Positions 1 to 6,595 of a stretch of 8,024 nucleotides of DNA are shown here, piece after piece. The notes beneath the pieces are model-generated. The model was not told where the DNA came from and made no database searches. It was given only the letters and a program-made list of their open reading frames with translations. Where the stretch lies: positions 1-8,024 of the forward strand of contig CAJWRL010000040.1 of NCBI GenBank assembly GCA_913046125.1. The letters run 5' to 3'. How positions within the stretch are numbered: the stretch's first letter is position 1; each line of letters opens with the position of its first letter. Source of the DNA: an uncultured Gammaproteobacteria bacterium (GTDB taxonomy: Bacteria; Pseudomonadota; Gammaproteobacteria; GCA-002705445; GCA-002716945). Both the position numbers and the translations under genes were made by a program.

Positions 1-528
1 GTTTTACCTAATAGTCCAGCTGAGAAAGCAAAAATTCAGCAGGGAGACGTCATTTTAAAATTTAATAATCAGCCAATTACAAAATCTACTGATTTACCTC
101 TTATTGTAGGTCAGTCTAAGGTTGGTAGTACTTTTAAGGTTCAGATTATGCGTAATAAGATGATGATGAACTTATCTGTAAAACTGGAAGAATTACCAGC
201 TGAGGATAAGATCGCATCACTTGAGACAGATACAAAGAAAATAATTTCTAACGCAATCTCTGGTATTACAGTAAGGAATCTTAGCATTGAGGATAAAAAA
301 AATTATAAGATCTCAAATGGTGTCTTGGTAACGAATATCAATGAGGGTATAAACAACAATTATGACCTTAAACTGAACGACATTATTACAAAGATCAATA
401 ACAAAGTTATCAATAACTCAAATGATTTCTCAAAGATTATGAATTCTGCAAAGAATAACACATATGTCAATTTGTTAGTATACAGACAGACTACACCACT
501 ATTTATTGCTCTTAAAATCTCTAAATAA
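1..528 (+). CDS. mucD: DegP/MucD-type periplasmic serine protease, C-terminal part (5' end outside window)
   Basis: The frame is open from base 1 to the TAA at 526-528 and gives the last 175 residues; the internal ATG at 148 is not the real start. The first ~55 residues are the second half of a PDZ domain, including SPAEKAKIQQGDVILKFN and the following LP-(x)3-VGQ segment that are characteristic of PDZ1 in Do-family (DegP/DegQ/MucD) proteases. A linker with ELPAED follows, then a second, more diverged PDZ domain from about residue 80 to the end, with NGVLVTNI and LKLNDIITKINNKVI. The trypsin-like catalytic domain lies upstream of the window. Family members degrade or refold misfolded periplasmic proteins, with the PDZ domains binding substrate and holding the oligomer together. 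mucD directly upstream of lepA is the arrangement in Pseudomonas, which favours the MucD name over DegP/DegQ. PDZ2 is rich in Asn, Ile and Lys, in line with the AT-rich genome. Confidence 0.88.
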   Translation, partial: VLPNSPAEKAKIQQGDVILKFNNQPITKSTDLPLIVGQSKVGSTFKVQIMRNKMMMNLSVKLEELPAEDKIASLETDTKKIISNAISGITVRNLSIEDKKNYKISNGVLVTNINEGINNNYDLKLNDIITKINNKVINNSNDFSKIMNSAKNNTYVNLLVYRQTTPLFIALKISK

Positions 529-530
529 AT

Positions 531-558
531 TTGATGTTTTAGATCTCTAAGATATTAT
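531..558 (+). promoter_or_regulatory. possible promoter for the lepA operon
   Basis: In the 39-base gap between mucD and lepA, TTGATG (531-536) is followed after 16 bases by TATTAT (553-558). These match the sigma-70 -35 and -10 consensus at four and five of six positions. The predicted transcript would start near 565, only a few bases before the lepA ATG, so the AGG at 559-561 could not then act as a ribosome site on that transcript. In AT-rich DNA such matches arise by chance, and lepA may instead be read through from mucD. Confidence 0.3.
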
Positions 559-567
559 AGGTCAATA

Positions 568-2352
568 ATGAATATTAGGAATATTGCTATTGTTGCCCAT
601 ATCGATCATGGAAAATCGACACTTGCCGATCGTTTAATTGAGAAATACGGAGACATCAGTTCTAGGAATATGAAAGAGCAAGTCCTAGACTCTATGGACC
701 TAGAAAGAGAGAGAGGCATTACAATAAAAGCTCAGACAGTGAGCCTTAAGGTCGATTACAATAAACAAAAATATAATATTAATATTATAGATACACCAGG
801 TCATGTTGATTTCTCATATGAAGTTTCAAGATCTTTATCCGCATGCGATGGAGTTTTATTGCTAGTAGACGCTACTCAAGGATTAGAGGCTCAGACTATC
901 GCGCATTATAACGTCGCAAGTGAATTAGGCTTGAAAATTATACCGGTTGTAAATAAGATTGATTTACCTTCGGCAAATACTGATTCAGTTTCGAGTGATT
1001 TATCAGCGTTACTTCATATAGATAAAAAAGAAATACTTAAGGTAAGTGCAAAATCTGGCATGGGAGTAGATAAGCTAATCGAGAGAATAATAATTGATAT
1101 TCCTGAGCCAAAAGGTAACTTATCAAATTCTCTAAAAGCTTTTATTATTGATTCTTGGTTTGACAACTATCTTGGCATAGTTGTCTTAATTAAGGTCGTA
1201 GACGGATCTATTGAATTAAAAAATAAGATAAAAGTTTTATCTAATAAAAGGGAGTTTATTGTTGATAAACTCGGAACTTTTAATCCTGAAATGACTAATC
1301 TTTCAACTCTAAGCTCTGGTATGGTTGGTTTTATGATCGCGTCGATTAAAACTCTTGATTCAGCTCCTGTCGGTGACACGATAGTATTAGCTAAAGATGA
1401 AAATGCATTACCTTTAGCAGGATTTAAAAAAATACAACCAAGAGTCTATTCTGGGTTTTATCCTGTTGATTCGAATGATTATCAAGAATCAAAAAAAGCA
1501 TTAGATAAATTATCTCTCAATGATAATTCCTTTACATATGAACCAGAGAGCTCTCAATCTTTAGGACATGGATTTCGATGTGGATTTCTAGGCTTACTTC
1601 ATATGGAGATAATAAGAGAGCGAGTTCAGCGCGAGTATAATCTTGAATTTCTTATGACTGTTCCCTCAGTTACTTATAGAATAGAAGATAAAAAAGGACA
1701 AACGCTGGACATCAGAAAACCAAGCGATCTACCTGATGATAATAGTCTTAAATGTTATTACGAACCCATCGCACTGATATCAATTGTAACACCCTCTCAA
1801 TATCTTGGTTCAGTAATTGAGCTTTGTACATCAAAAAGAGGTGCACAACAGGACTTGATATATCGTTCAAATATGGTTGAGATACGCTATGAAATTCCTT
1901 TATCTGAGATAATATATGACTTTTTCGACACTCTTAAATCTGCATCAAAAGGCTACGCATCCTATGATTACGATATAATTGACTATCGAGAAAGTAAAAT
2001 GTTGAGACTTGATATACATGTAAATAAAAAAAAGGTGGATGCATTGTCACAAATACTGCATAAAGATAATGCGTATAAAAGGTCAAAAGAATTAATAGAA
2101 AACCTAAAAAAATTGATTCCAAGACAGAACTTTGAAATCACAATACAAGGATGTGTTGGATCAAAAGTCCTTTCCTCAACCTCTATCAGAGGATATCGAA
2201 AAGATGTTACTGCTAAGCTCTACGGGGGTGATGTAACACGAAAAATGAAACTTCTCAAAAAACAAAAAGAGGGTAAGAAAAAAATGAAGAAGATAGGTAA
2301 TGTAGAAATTCCAAGAGAAGCATTTTATAAATTTTTATCCACATCTGATTAG
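568..2352 (+). CDS. lepA: LepA / elongation factor 4, ribosome-associated GTPase
   Basis: 594 residues, close to the ~599 usual for the family and complete at both ends. LepA is a translational GTPase related to EF-G that acts on ribosomes, with proposed roles in back-translocation and in 30S biogenesis or initiation. The GTPase domain shows the P loop AHIDHGKS at 10-17, the switch I region RERGITIKAQT at 47-57, DTPGH at 75-79 with the catalytic His79, and NKID at 129-132. EF-G-like beta-barrel and alpha/beta domains follow. The C-terminal LepA-specific domain ends with a Lys-rich stretch and the family signature around GNVEIPREAF. The ATG at 568 has AGG at 559-561 as a modest ribosome site and puts the P loop at the expected place. 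It heads the block with lepB only 4 bases downstream. Nothing is missing or odd in the motifs. Confidence 0.98.
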   Translation: MNIRNIAIVAHIDHGKSTLADRLIEKYGDISSRNMKEQVLDSMDLERERGITIKAQTVSLKVDYNKQKYNINIIDTPGHVDFSYEVSRSLSACDGVLLLVDATQGLEAQTIAHYNVASELGLKIIPVVNKIDLPSANTDSVSSDLSALLHIDKKEILKVSAKSGMGVDKLIERIIIDIPEPKGNLSNSLKAFIIDSWFDNYLGIVVLIKVVDGSIELKNKIKVLSNKREFIVDKLGTFNPEMTNLSTLSSGMVGFMIASIKTLDSAPVGDTIVLAKDENALPLAGFKKIQPRVYSGFYPVDSNDYQESKKALDKLSLNDNSFTYEPESSQSLGHGFRCGFLGLLHMEIIRERVQREYNLEFLMTVPSVTYRIEDKKGQTLDIRKPSDLPDDNSLKCYYEPIALISIVTPSQYLGSVIELCTSKRGAQQDLIYRSNMVEIRYEIPLSEIIYDFFDTLKSASKGYASYDYDIIDYRESKMLRLDIHVNKKKVDALSQILHKDNAYKRSKELIENLKKLIPRQNFEITIQGCVGSKVLSSTSIRGYRKDVTAKLYGGDVTRKMKLLKKQKEGKKKMKKIGNVEIPREAFYKFLSTSD

Positions 2353-2356
2353 TTCT

Positions 2357-3085
2357 ATGGATTTCACGCTCATACTTGTAATAGCAACACTCATTACTGG
2401 CATATTTAGTATAGTCAGTATCAATAACTCAATTCTTAGAAATATTAGAGAATTCTCAAGTTCTGTTTTTCCGATTTTATTCGTCGTACTAATAATAAGA
2501 TCATTTTTTATAGAGCCATACAAAATACCATCTGGTTCTATGATCCCAACATTAATGATAGGTGATTTTATATTAGTTGATAAAAATATTTACGGATATA
2601 AACTTCCGCTTACTGATATAACTTTAATTGACAACGAGGATCCACAGAGGGGAGATGTAGTTGTGTTTAAATATCCAGAAAATAAAAAAATTAATTATAT
2701 CAAGAGGATAGTTGGTTTACCTGGTGATAGGATAATCTATAAAAATAAACGTCTTTATGTCAATAATATTGAATATTCCCATACTCAAATCGGTCATAAT
2801 TTTGATCCTGTAGAGATAGCTGACGGACAGGTCTACATTGAGAATAATTCATCTAAAGAGTATCTTATTCTTAATCAATCTAGCCCGCCTTTTAATTTTG
2901 AATATCAGGTTCCAGATGAAACTTATTTCGTATTAGGAGATAACCGTGATAACTCAAATGATAGTAGATATTGGGGACCTGTTCCAAGAGAAAATTTAGT
3001 TGGTAAAGCATTCTACATTTGGATGTTTTGGAATTTTGACAGTTATTATAGTTTTTTTGATAGAGTAGGCAATAAAATTGAATAA
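2357..3085 (+). CDS. lepB: Signal peptidase I (leader peptidase)
   Basis: 242 residues, shorter than E. coli LepB (~324), probably through smaller loops in the periplasmic domain. This inner-membrane enzyme cuts signal peptides from exported proteins with a Ser/Lys dyad. Two hydrophobic segments, at about 4-22 and 38-52, anchor it. Box B, PSGSMIPTL (58-66), carries nucleophile Ser61; GDFILVDK (69-76) is box C; YIKRIVGLPGD (114-124) is box D with general base Lys116; GDNRDNSNDSRYWG (194-207) is box E. The ATG lies 4 bases after the lepA stop and has no recognisable Shine-Dalgarno sequence, so translation is probably coupled to lepA. The lepA-lepB pair is conserved across proteobacteria. Its last 8 bases overlap rnc. 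Confidence 0.97.
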   Translation: MDFTLILVIATLITGIFSIVSINNSILRNIREFSSSVFPILFVVLIIRSFFIEPYKIPSGSMIPTLMIGDFILVDKNIYGYKLPLTDITLIDNEDPQRGDVVVFKYPENKKINYIKRIVGLPGDRIIYKNKRLYVNNIEYSHTQIGHNFDPVEIADGQVYIENNSSKEYLILNQSSPPFNFEYQVPDETYFVLGDNRDNSNDSRYWGPVPRENLVGKAFYIWMFWNFDSYYSFFDRVGNKIE

Positions 3086-3746
3086 GGATTTAGAAAATAA
3101 TATTATAAAGTCTATAAATAAATCCTTTAATTATAAGATCAATAATATTAACTACTTTATAACTGCATTTACTCACAAAAGTATATCTTCATCAAATAAT
3201 TATGAAAGGCTTGAGATTTTAGGTGATGCTGTTTTGCAGTTATACATAACTGAAATGTTGTTTACTAAGTATCCACATATTAGTGAGGGAGATATAACTA
3301 TAATGAGACAAAAATTAGTTAACACTGAATGTCTAGAAAAAATTTATCACTCCTTAGATTTAAAAGAGCCTATAGATAAGATCAATAATAACTTAGATGG
3401 TAAAAGAATATCTTCAGATATCTTTGAATCTGTTTTAGGAGCTATATATCTTGATAGTGATAATCAAACTGTAAAGAAAATTCTCGATACAATATTTCAA
3501 CCCCTTGTATCTGATGGCTTACTAAAAAAAGATTCAAAATCACAGTTACAAGAGTATTTGCATCGCGAAAAAATCCCACTTCCAACTTATACATCTCGAA
3601 AATCATCAAAAAAATCTTTCAAATATTTAGTGTCATGTAAAATCCCTCAACTAAATATCAATGAGCAAATGCATTCTAATAAAATAAAATCCTCAGAACA
3701 GATTCTTGCTCAGACTATTCTAAATAAGATCGATGAAAAAAGTTAA
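3078..3746 (+). CDS. rnc: Ribonuclease III
   Basis: 222 residues, similar to E. coli RNase III (226). It cleaves double-stranded RNA, including the rRNA precursor and some mRNAs. The catalytic domain carries the signature ERLEILGDAVL (43-53), giving metal ligands Glu43, Glu46 and Asp50, plus DIFESVLGAIYLD (114-126) with Asp114 and Glu117, so the active site is intact. A double-stranded RNA-binding domain begins at about 152 (DSKSQLQEYLH) but its final helix is diverged, reading NKIKSSEQILAQ where families usually have SKKxAEQxAA. The start is taken as TTG at 3078. An in-frame stop at 3066-3068 blocks anything further upstream except ATA or ATT codons, and the next in-frame ATG lies beyond the catalytic signature. 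GAGTAGG at 3063-3069 is a plausible ribosome site. It overlaps lepB by 8 bases and era by 14. Confidence 0.96.
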   Translation: MNKDLENNIIKSINKSFNYKINNINYFITAFTHKSISSSNNYERLEILGDAVLQLYITEMLFTKYPHISEGDITIMRQKLVNTECLEKIYHSLDLKEPIDKINNNLDGKRISSDIFESVLGAIYLDSDNQTVKKILDTIFQPLVSDGLLKKDSKSQLQEYLHREKIPLPTYTSRKSSKKSFKYLVSCKIPQLNINEQMHSNKIKSSEQILAQTILNKIDEKS

Positions 3747-4599
3747 GTTATTAATTTTAGGCAAAAGTAATGTCGGAAAATCCTCATTAATCAATCATTT
3801 GACACAAAATCACATTTCTCTTGTGTCAAAAAAAATACATGCAACGCGACTTTCTACTTTCTATGACTTTAAATTAAAAGATTTTTTAATACAATTCATC
3901 GACACACCGGGCATTTCTATCACAGATAACAATCTTTTAGCAAAAGCGATGAAAAGTAATGCTCAAAAACATTTTACTAATTGCGATCTCATAATACTAT
4001 TGACGCAGCTACAAGACTCCTATGATTATGAATTGGCAATAATGGAGGATATATACTCGTCTAATAAGCCATATATTATATGTGTCAACAAGATTGATCA
4101 AAAGCAAAATAATAAATATACGACCCTTTTAGAGCAAGAATTGAATACTAAAGACTACTCTATGATATCAATAAAAGAAAATATCGGAATAAGTGTACTA
4201 GTTGATAATATTTTGTCTAAAATTGAAAATATAAATAATTTTACGAAATATAAAATTGATAAAAAAAATGATCTTTATATTATACAGGAGTTAATACGAG
4301 AATCTTTGATTAATAGTACGAATGAAGAGTTACCTTACGAATCAGCTGTCCGCATCATATCATATGATAAACAGAAAAATATTAATCAAATAAATGCGGA
4401 AATAATAGTCACAAAGGAGAATCATAAAAAAATTATTATTGGAAAGCATGGCAAAATGATCAAAGCAATAGGCATCAAAGCTAGAAAGAATATTGAATCG
4501 CTTCTAAATAAGAGAATCAATCTATCTCTATATGTACTTGTAAAAGAAAACTGGAAAAATAATCAAGATTTACTTAAAGATTTTGGGTATATAGATTGA
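3733..4599 (+). CDS. era: Era GTPase, 16S rRNA maturation factor
   Basis: 288 residues against ~301 in E. coli, slightly trimmed at the N-terminus. Era binds near the 3' end of 16S rRNA and couples GTP hydrolysis to 30S subunit maturation. Visible motifs are the P loop GKSNVGKS (10-17), the HATR switch I stretch (36-39), DTPG (57-60) and NKID (119-122). The G5 loop reads ISIKEN where Era usually has ISA(K/E). The C-terminal KH domain has the core GKHGKMIKAIG (237-247), and the protein ends FGYID as Era proteins do. The start is ATG 3733, which overlaps the rnc end by 14 bases; an in-frame TAA at 3721-3723 rules out a start further upstream. No strong ribosome site is visible, so coupling to rnc is likely. 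The neighbouring rnc product processes the same rRNA precursor, and the rnc-era pairing is widely conserved. Confidence 0.97.
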   Translation: MKKVKLLILGKSNVGKSSLINHLTQNHISLVSKKIHATRLSTFYDFKLKDFLIQFIDTPGISITDNNLLAKAMKSNAQKHFTNCDLIILLTQLQDSYDYELAIMEDIYSSNKPYIICVNKIDQKQNNKYTTLLEQELNTKDYSMISIKENIGISVLVDNILSKIENINNFTKYKIDKKNDLYIIQELIRESLINSTNEELPYESAVRIISYDKQKNINQINAEIIVTKENHKKIIIGKHGKMIKAIGIKARKNIESLLNKRINLSLYVLVKENWKNNQDLLKDFGYID

Positions 4600-5268
4600 A
4601 TGTACAAAACTCATAACGGCTTCTTAATTCATACAAGAGATTACAGAGAGACTAGTAGTATTTTAAACATCTTCACTAGTCAAGGAGGTATTGAATCACT
4701 TATATTCAAAGGAAAACATACAAACAAAGATCGCTTTAGATTTTCAATTTTTAATGAATATAGTTTTACATTCAATGATAAATACTCATTACCATATCTA
4801 ACGAAATTTGAAGTACTTAACCAGTATGTTTTTGACAAAAAATATTATCTCCTTGGTTTATACGTAAACGAGTTGCTGTATAAAACACTTAAAGATGGAT
4901 ATGATTTTGATAAGGTTTATATATATTATAAAGAGTTTTTGATAAACTTATCAGACACCAATGATAGCTTAGGAAGGTTAGCTTTATTATTTGAAAAGAA
5001 TCTTCTTCAAAACTTAGGCTATGAGATCTCTCTTTCTGAGAATGAGACTCTGATAAACGATAAATATTACTATTATGACTATAATGAAGGATTTAAATTA
5101 GACCTGTCAGTAGAGACTAAAACCTCTATTCTTGGATCCGATTTAGAGTCTTTTTTTATAAATACTCTTATGTGTGAAAAAACTATATCAAATATGAGAT
5201 CTATAATCAGAAAAATTTTTATGCAAGTATACCCCGATATAAATTTACTTGGTGATAAATTATTTTAA
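4600..5268 (+). CDS. recO: DNA repair protein RecO
   Basis: 222 residues, a little short of E. coli RecO (242). RecO works with RecR and RecF to load RecA onto SSB-coated single-stranded DNA in gap repair. The N-terminal OB-fold domain (about 1-75) has the recognisable start GFLIHTRDYRETSSILNIFT, followed by GGIESLIFKG(K) and a Lys/Arg-containing segment. Around 95-110 comes the helical YLLGLYVNELLYKTL block typical of RecO (the usual form is Y-x-N-E-L). The C-terminal part is weakly conserved and has a single Cys, so no zinc site is present, as in E. coli RecO. Its ATG directly follows the era stop TGA with no gap. It is the last gene of the block; in many gammaproteobacteria pdxJ comes next, but here the next gene is convergent lpxH, whose end overlaps it by 9 bases. 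Confidence 0.93.
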   Translation: MYKTHNGFLIHTRDYRETSSILNIFTSQGGIESLIFKGKHTNKDRFRFSIFNEYSFTFNDKYSLPYLTKFEVLNQYVFDKKYYLLGLYVNELLYKTLKDGYDFDKVYIYYKEFLINLSDTNDSLGRLALLFEKNLLQNLGYEISLSENETLINDKYYYYDYNEGFKLDLSVETKTSILGSDLESFFINTLMCEKTISNMRSIIRKIFMQVYPDINLLGDKLF

Positions 5269-5296
5269 TATGCCTTTATTAATATAAAATTTATCA
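5253..5296. repeat. AT-rich inverted repeat at the recO/lpxH convergent overlap
   Basis: TGATAAATT at 5253-5261 is the exact reverse complement of AATTTATCA at 5288-5296, a 9-bp stem that two further G-T wobble pairs could lengthen. The two stop codons lie at the left edge and inside the 26-base loop. It could fold in both transcripts and slow or end transcription, but neither side is followed by a run of T and the stem is almost all A-T, so a functional terminator is not established. Confidence 0.3.
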
Positions 5297-5970
5297 TTAT
5301 CATAAGTCAAAATAAAAAAATTATTGTACCAATCACCTAAAACATATCTAATCACTTCATTATGCCGATGAATGTTCGGTCTGTGAGTATGCCCGTGAAT
5401 AATCACATTTGGTTTATATGTTTCAATTATATTCATGACCTCAGTGTTATTTACATCCATAATATCCTCCCCCTTTAATCTATTTGCCTCTATACTTTTC
5501 TCTCTTAAGTTGTTTGCTATGGCCAATCTTTCTTCAAGGGATTTAGATAGCATCTCTTTTTGCCAGGCGCTAGATCGCACCATTGACCTAAAATTTTGAT
5601 ATTCATTATCGTCAGTACACAAAGTATCACCATGCAGAAGTAATATTTTCACATTACCTATATCGATAACTGTTGGGTCATCCAATAAATTAATTTTTAA
5701 GTCTTTACATATACTTTTTGAAACCAGAAAATCTCTGTTTCCGTGCATGTACCAAATATTAATTTTTTTACCTAGATCAGTGATTGCGCTCCGAACTTCT
5801 CCAAGTCCATCCATAGGATCATCGTCACCTACCCAATACTCAAATAAATCTCCAAGAATATACAGATCCGTGACGCTATTATCTAAATGATTAAGATATT
5901 CAATAAAATATTTATTTATATGAGGTCTTGATTTATCAAGATGTAAGTCAGAAATGAAACTTATTGCCAT
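5260..5970 (-). CDS. lpxH: UDP-2,3-diacylglucosamine diphosphatase LpxH
   Basis: 236 residues, close to E. coli LpxH (240). It hydrolyses UDP-2,3-diacylglucosamine to lipid X and UMP, the fourth step of lipid A synthesis, at the inner face of the cytoplasmic membrane. It is a calcineurin-like metallophosphoesterase with DLHLD (Asp8, His10), GDLFEYWVGDDDP (Asp41 in the metal site), GNRDFL (77-82, Asn78), HGDTLCTDD (113-121, His113) and HGHTHRP (192-198, His194 and His196). The LpxH-specific stretch around EANRLKGEDIMDVN is also present, which separates it from other phosphoesterases. The ATG is 5 bases after the upstream cyclophilin stop, without a visible Shine-Dalgarno sequence, so the two genes are probably co-transcribed and coupled. 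Its last 9 bases overlap the end of recO on the other strand. It implies an LPS-bearing outer membrane. Confidence 0.97.
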   Translation of the reverse strand: MAISFISDLHLDKSRPHINKYFIEYLNHLDNSVTDLYILGDLFEYWVGDDDPMDGLGEVRSAITDLGKKINIWYMHGNRDFLVSKSICKDLKINLLDDPTVIDIGNVKILLLHGDTLCTDDNEYQNFRSMVRSSAWQKEMLSKSLEERLAIANNLREKSIEANRLKGEDIMDVNNTEVMNIIETYKPNVIIHGHTHRPNIHRHNEVIRYVLGDWYNNFFILTYDNDKFYINKGILK

Positions 5971-5975
5971 AAATT

Positions 5976-6575
5976 TTATTCAATGACTTCCACGCTGTTT
6001 ATGAGTACATTTTCTATTGGAACATCTGAGTGCCCAGCATTATTACCTGTTGCCACGCCTCCAATCTGTTCTACTATTTCAATACCTTCAGTGACTTGTC
6101 CAAAAACACAATATCCATATCCATCTGCAGCATTTGCTTTATCAAGAAATTCATTGTCTCTTAAATTAATAAAAAATTGTGAAGTCGCTGAATTAGGGCT
6201 ACTTGTTCTAGCCATGGCAATAGTGCCTTTTTTATTGCTAATATTATTGCTTGATTCATTGATTATTGGATCAAAAGTATCAATCTGCGACATATCTGGT
6301 AAATGACCTCCACCTTGTATCATAAAGTTAGGGATCACCCTATGAAATATTGTGCCATTCAGTTTACCCTCTTTAGTATATTTGAGAAAGTTGGCCACTG
6401 TTTCTGGGGCTTTATCTGTGTATAGTTCAAGGGTTATGTCACCCATGTTTGTTGAAAGCTTAATCAATTTGGTCTCCTTTGAAGTATTATTATCATGTAT
6501 AATGTCACTACATGAGCTCGTAGTTATGAAAACTAATAAAAAAAGTATGTATTTAACTTTACTAATTCCAAACAT
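5976..6575 (-). CDS. Cyclophilin-type peptidyl-prolyl isomerase with N-terminal export (possible lipoprotein) signal
   Basis: 199 residues: a PpiB-like cyclophilin core from about 36 to 199 behind an added N-terminus. It should catalyse cis-trans isomerisation of X-Pro bonds. Core motifs are MGDITLELYTDKAPETVANF (44-63), FHRVIPNFMIQGGG (77-90) with the catalytic Arg79 and pocket residues Phe84, Met85 and Gln87, then GTIAMAR, SQFFINL and GYCVFGQV, and the C-terminal GVATGN...DVPIENV typical of PpiB. Residues 9-17 are strongly hydrophobic after Lys6 and Lys8, and Cys22 follows in TTSSC, a weak lipobox because position -3 is Thr. The protein is therefore probably periplasmic, perhaps lipid-anchored, although its sequence and location match the normally cytosolic ppiB. 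No Shine-Dalgarno sequence precedes the ATG. It is the first gene of the minus-strand pair with lpxH and diverges from cysS. Confidence 0.93.
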   Translation of the reverse strand: MFGISKVKYILFLLVFITTSSCSDIIHDNNTSKETKLIKLSTNMGDITLELYTDKAPETVANFLKYTKEGKLNGTIFHRVIPNFMIQGGGHLPDMSQIDTFDPIINESSNNISNKKGTIAMARTSSPNSATSQFFINLRDNEFLDKANAADGYGYCVFGQVTEGIEIVEQIGGVATGNNAGHSDVPIENVLINSVEVIE

Positions 6576-6595
6576 TCAAAACAATAATACATTAA
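6576..6595. promoter_or_regulatory. 20-base divergent gap with possible overlapping promoter elements
   Basis: This is the whole space between the start codons of the minus-strand cyclophilin and plus-strand cysS, so both promoters must sit here or inside the opposite gene. AATAAT at 6583-6588 on the plus strand and TATTAT on the minus strand (6589-6584) each match the -10 consensus at five of six positions and overlap. Used as -10 boxes, they would start both transcripts at or very near the ATG codons, giving leaderless or nearly leaderless mRNAs, in line with the lack of a Shine-Dalgarno sequence at either gene. Matching -35 boxes are poor and the region is AT-rich, so confidence is low. 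Confidence 0.3.

Noticed and set aside
148..528. A stand-alone 126-residue gene starting at ATG 148
   Set aside because: The frame is open to base 1 and the upstream residues form the missing half of a PDZ domain, so this is the end of a longer protease gene.
517..550. Direct repeat ATCTCTAA (517-524 and 543-550) and the small palindrome TTAGATCTCTAA (539-550)
   Set aside because: The units are only 8 and 12 bases in AT-rich sequence and one copy is coding; chance is the simpler explanation.
1167..1379. Minus-strand open frames inside lepA (also 1934-2122 and 2335-2523) and inside cysS (7015-7242, 7546-7767)
   Set aside because: All are antisense within strongly conserved genes and show no motifs.
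5983..6306. A 107-codon plus-strand open frame opposite the cyclophilin gene
   Set aside because: It lies wholly antisense to a clear cyclophilin, resembles no family I know, and is best explained as a shadow of the real frame.
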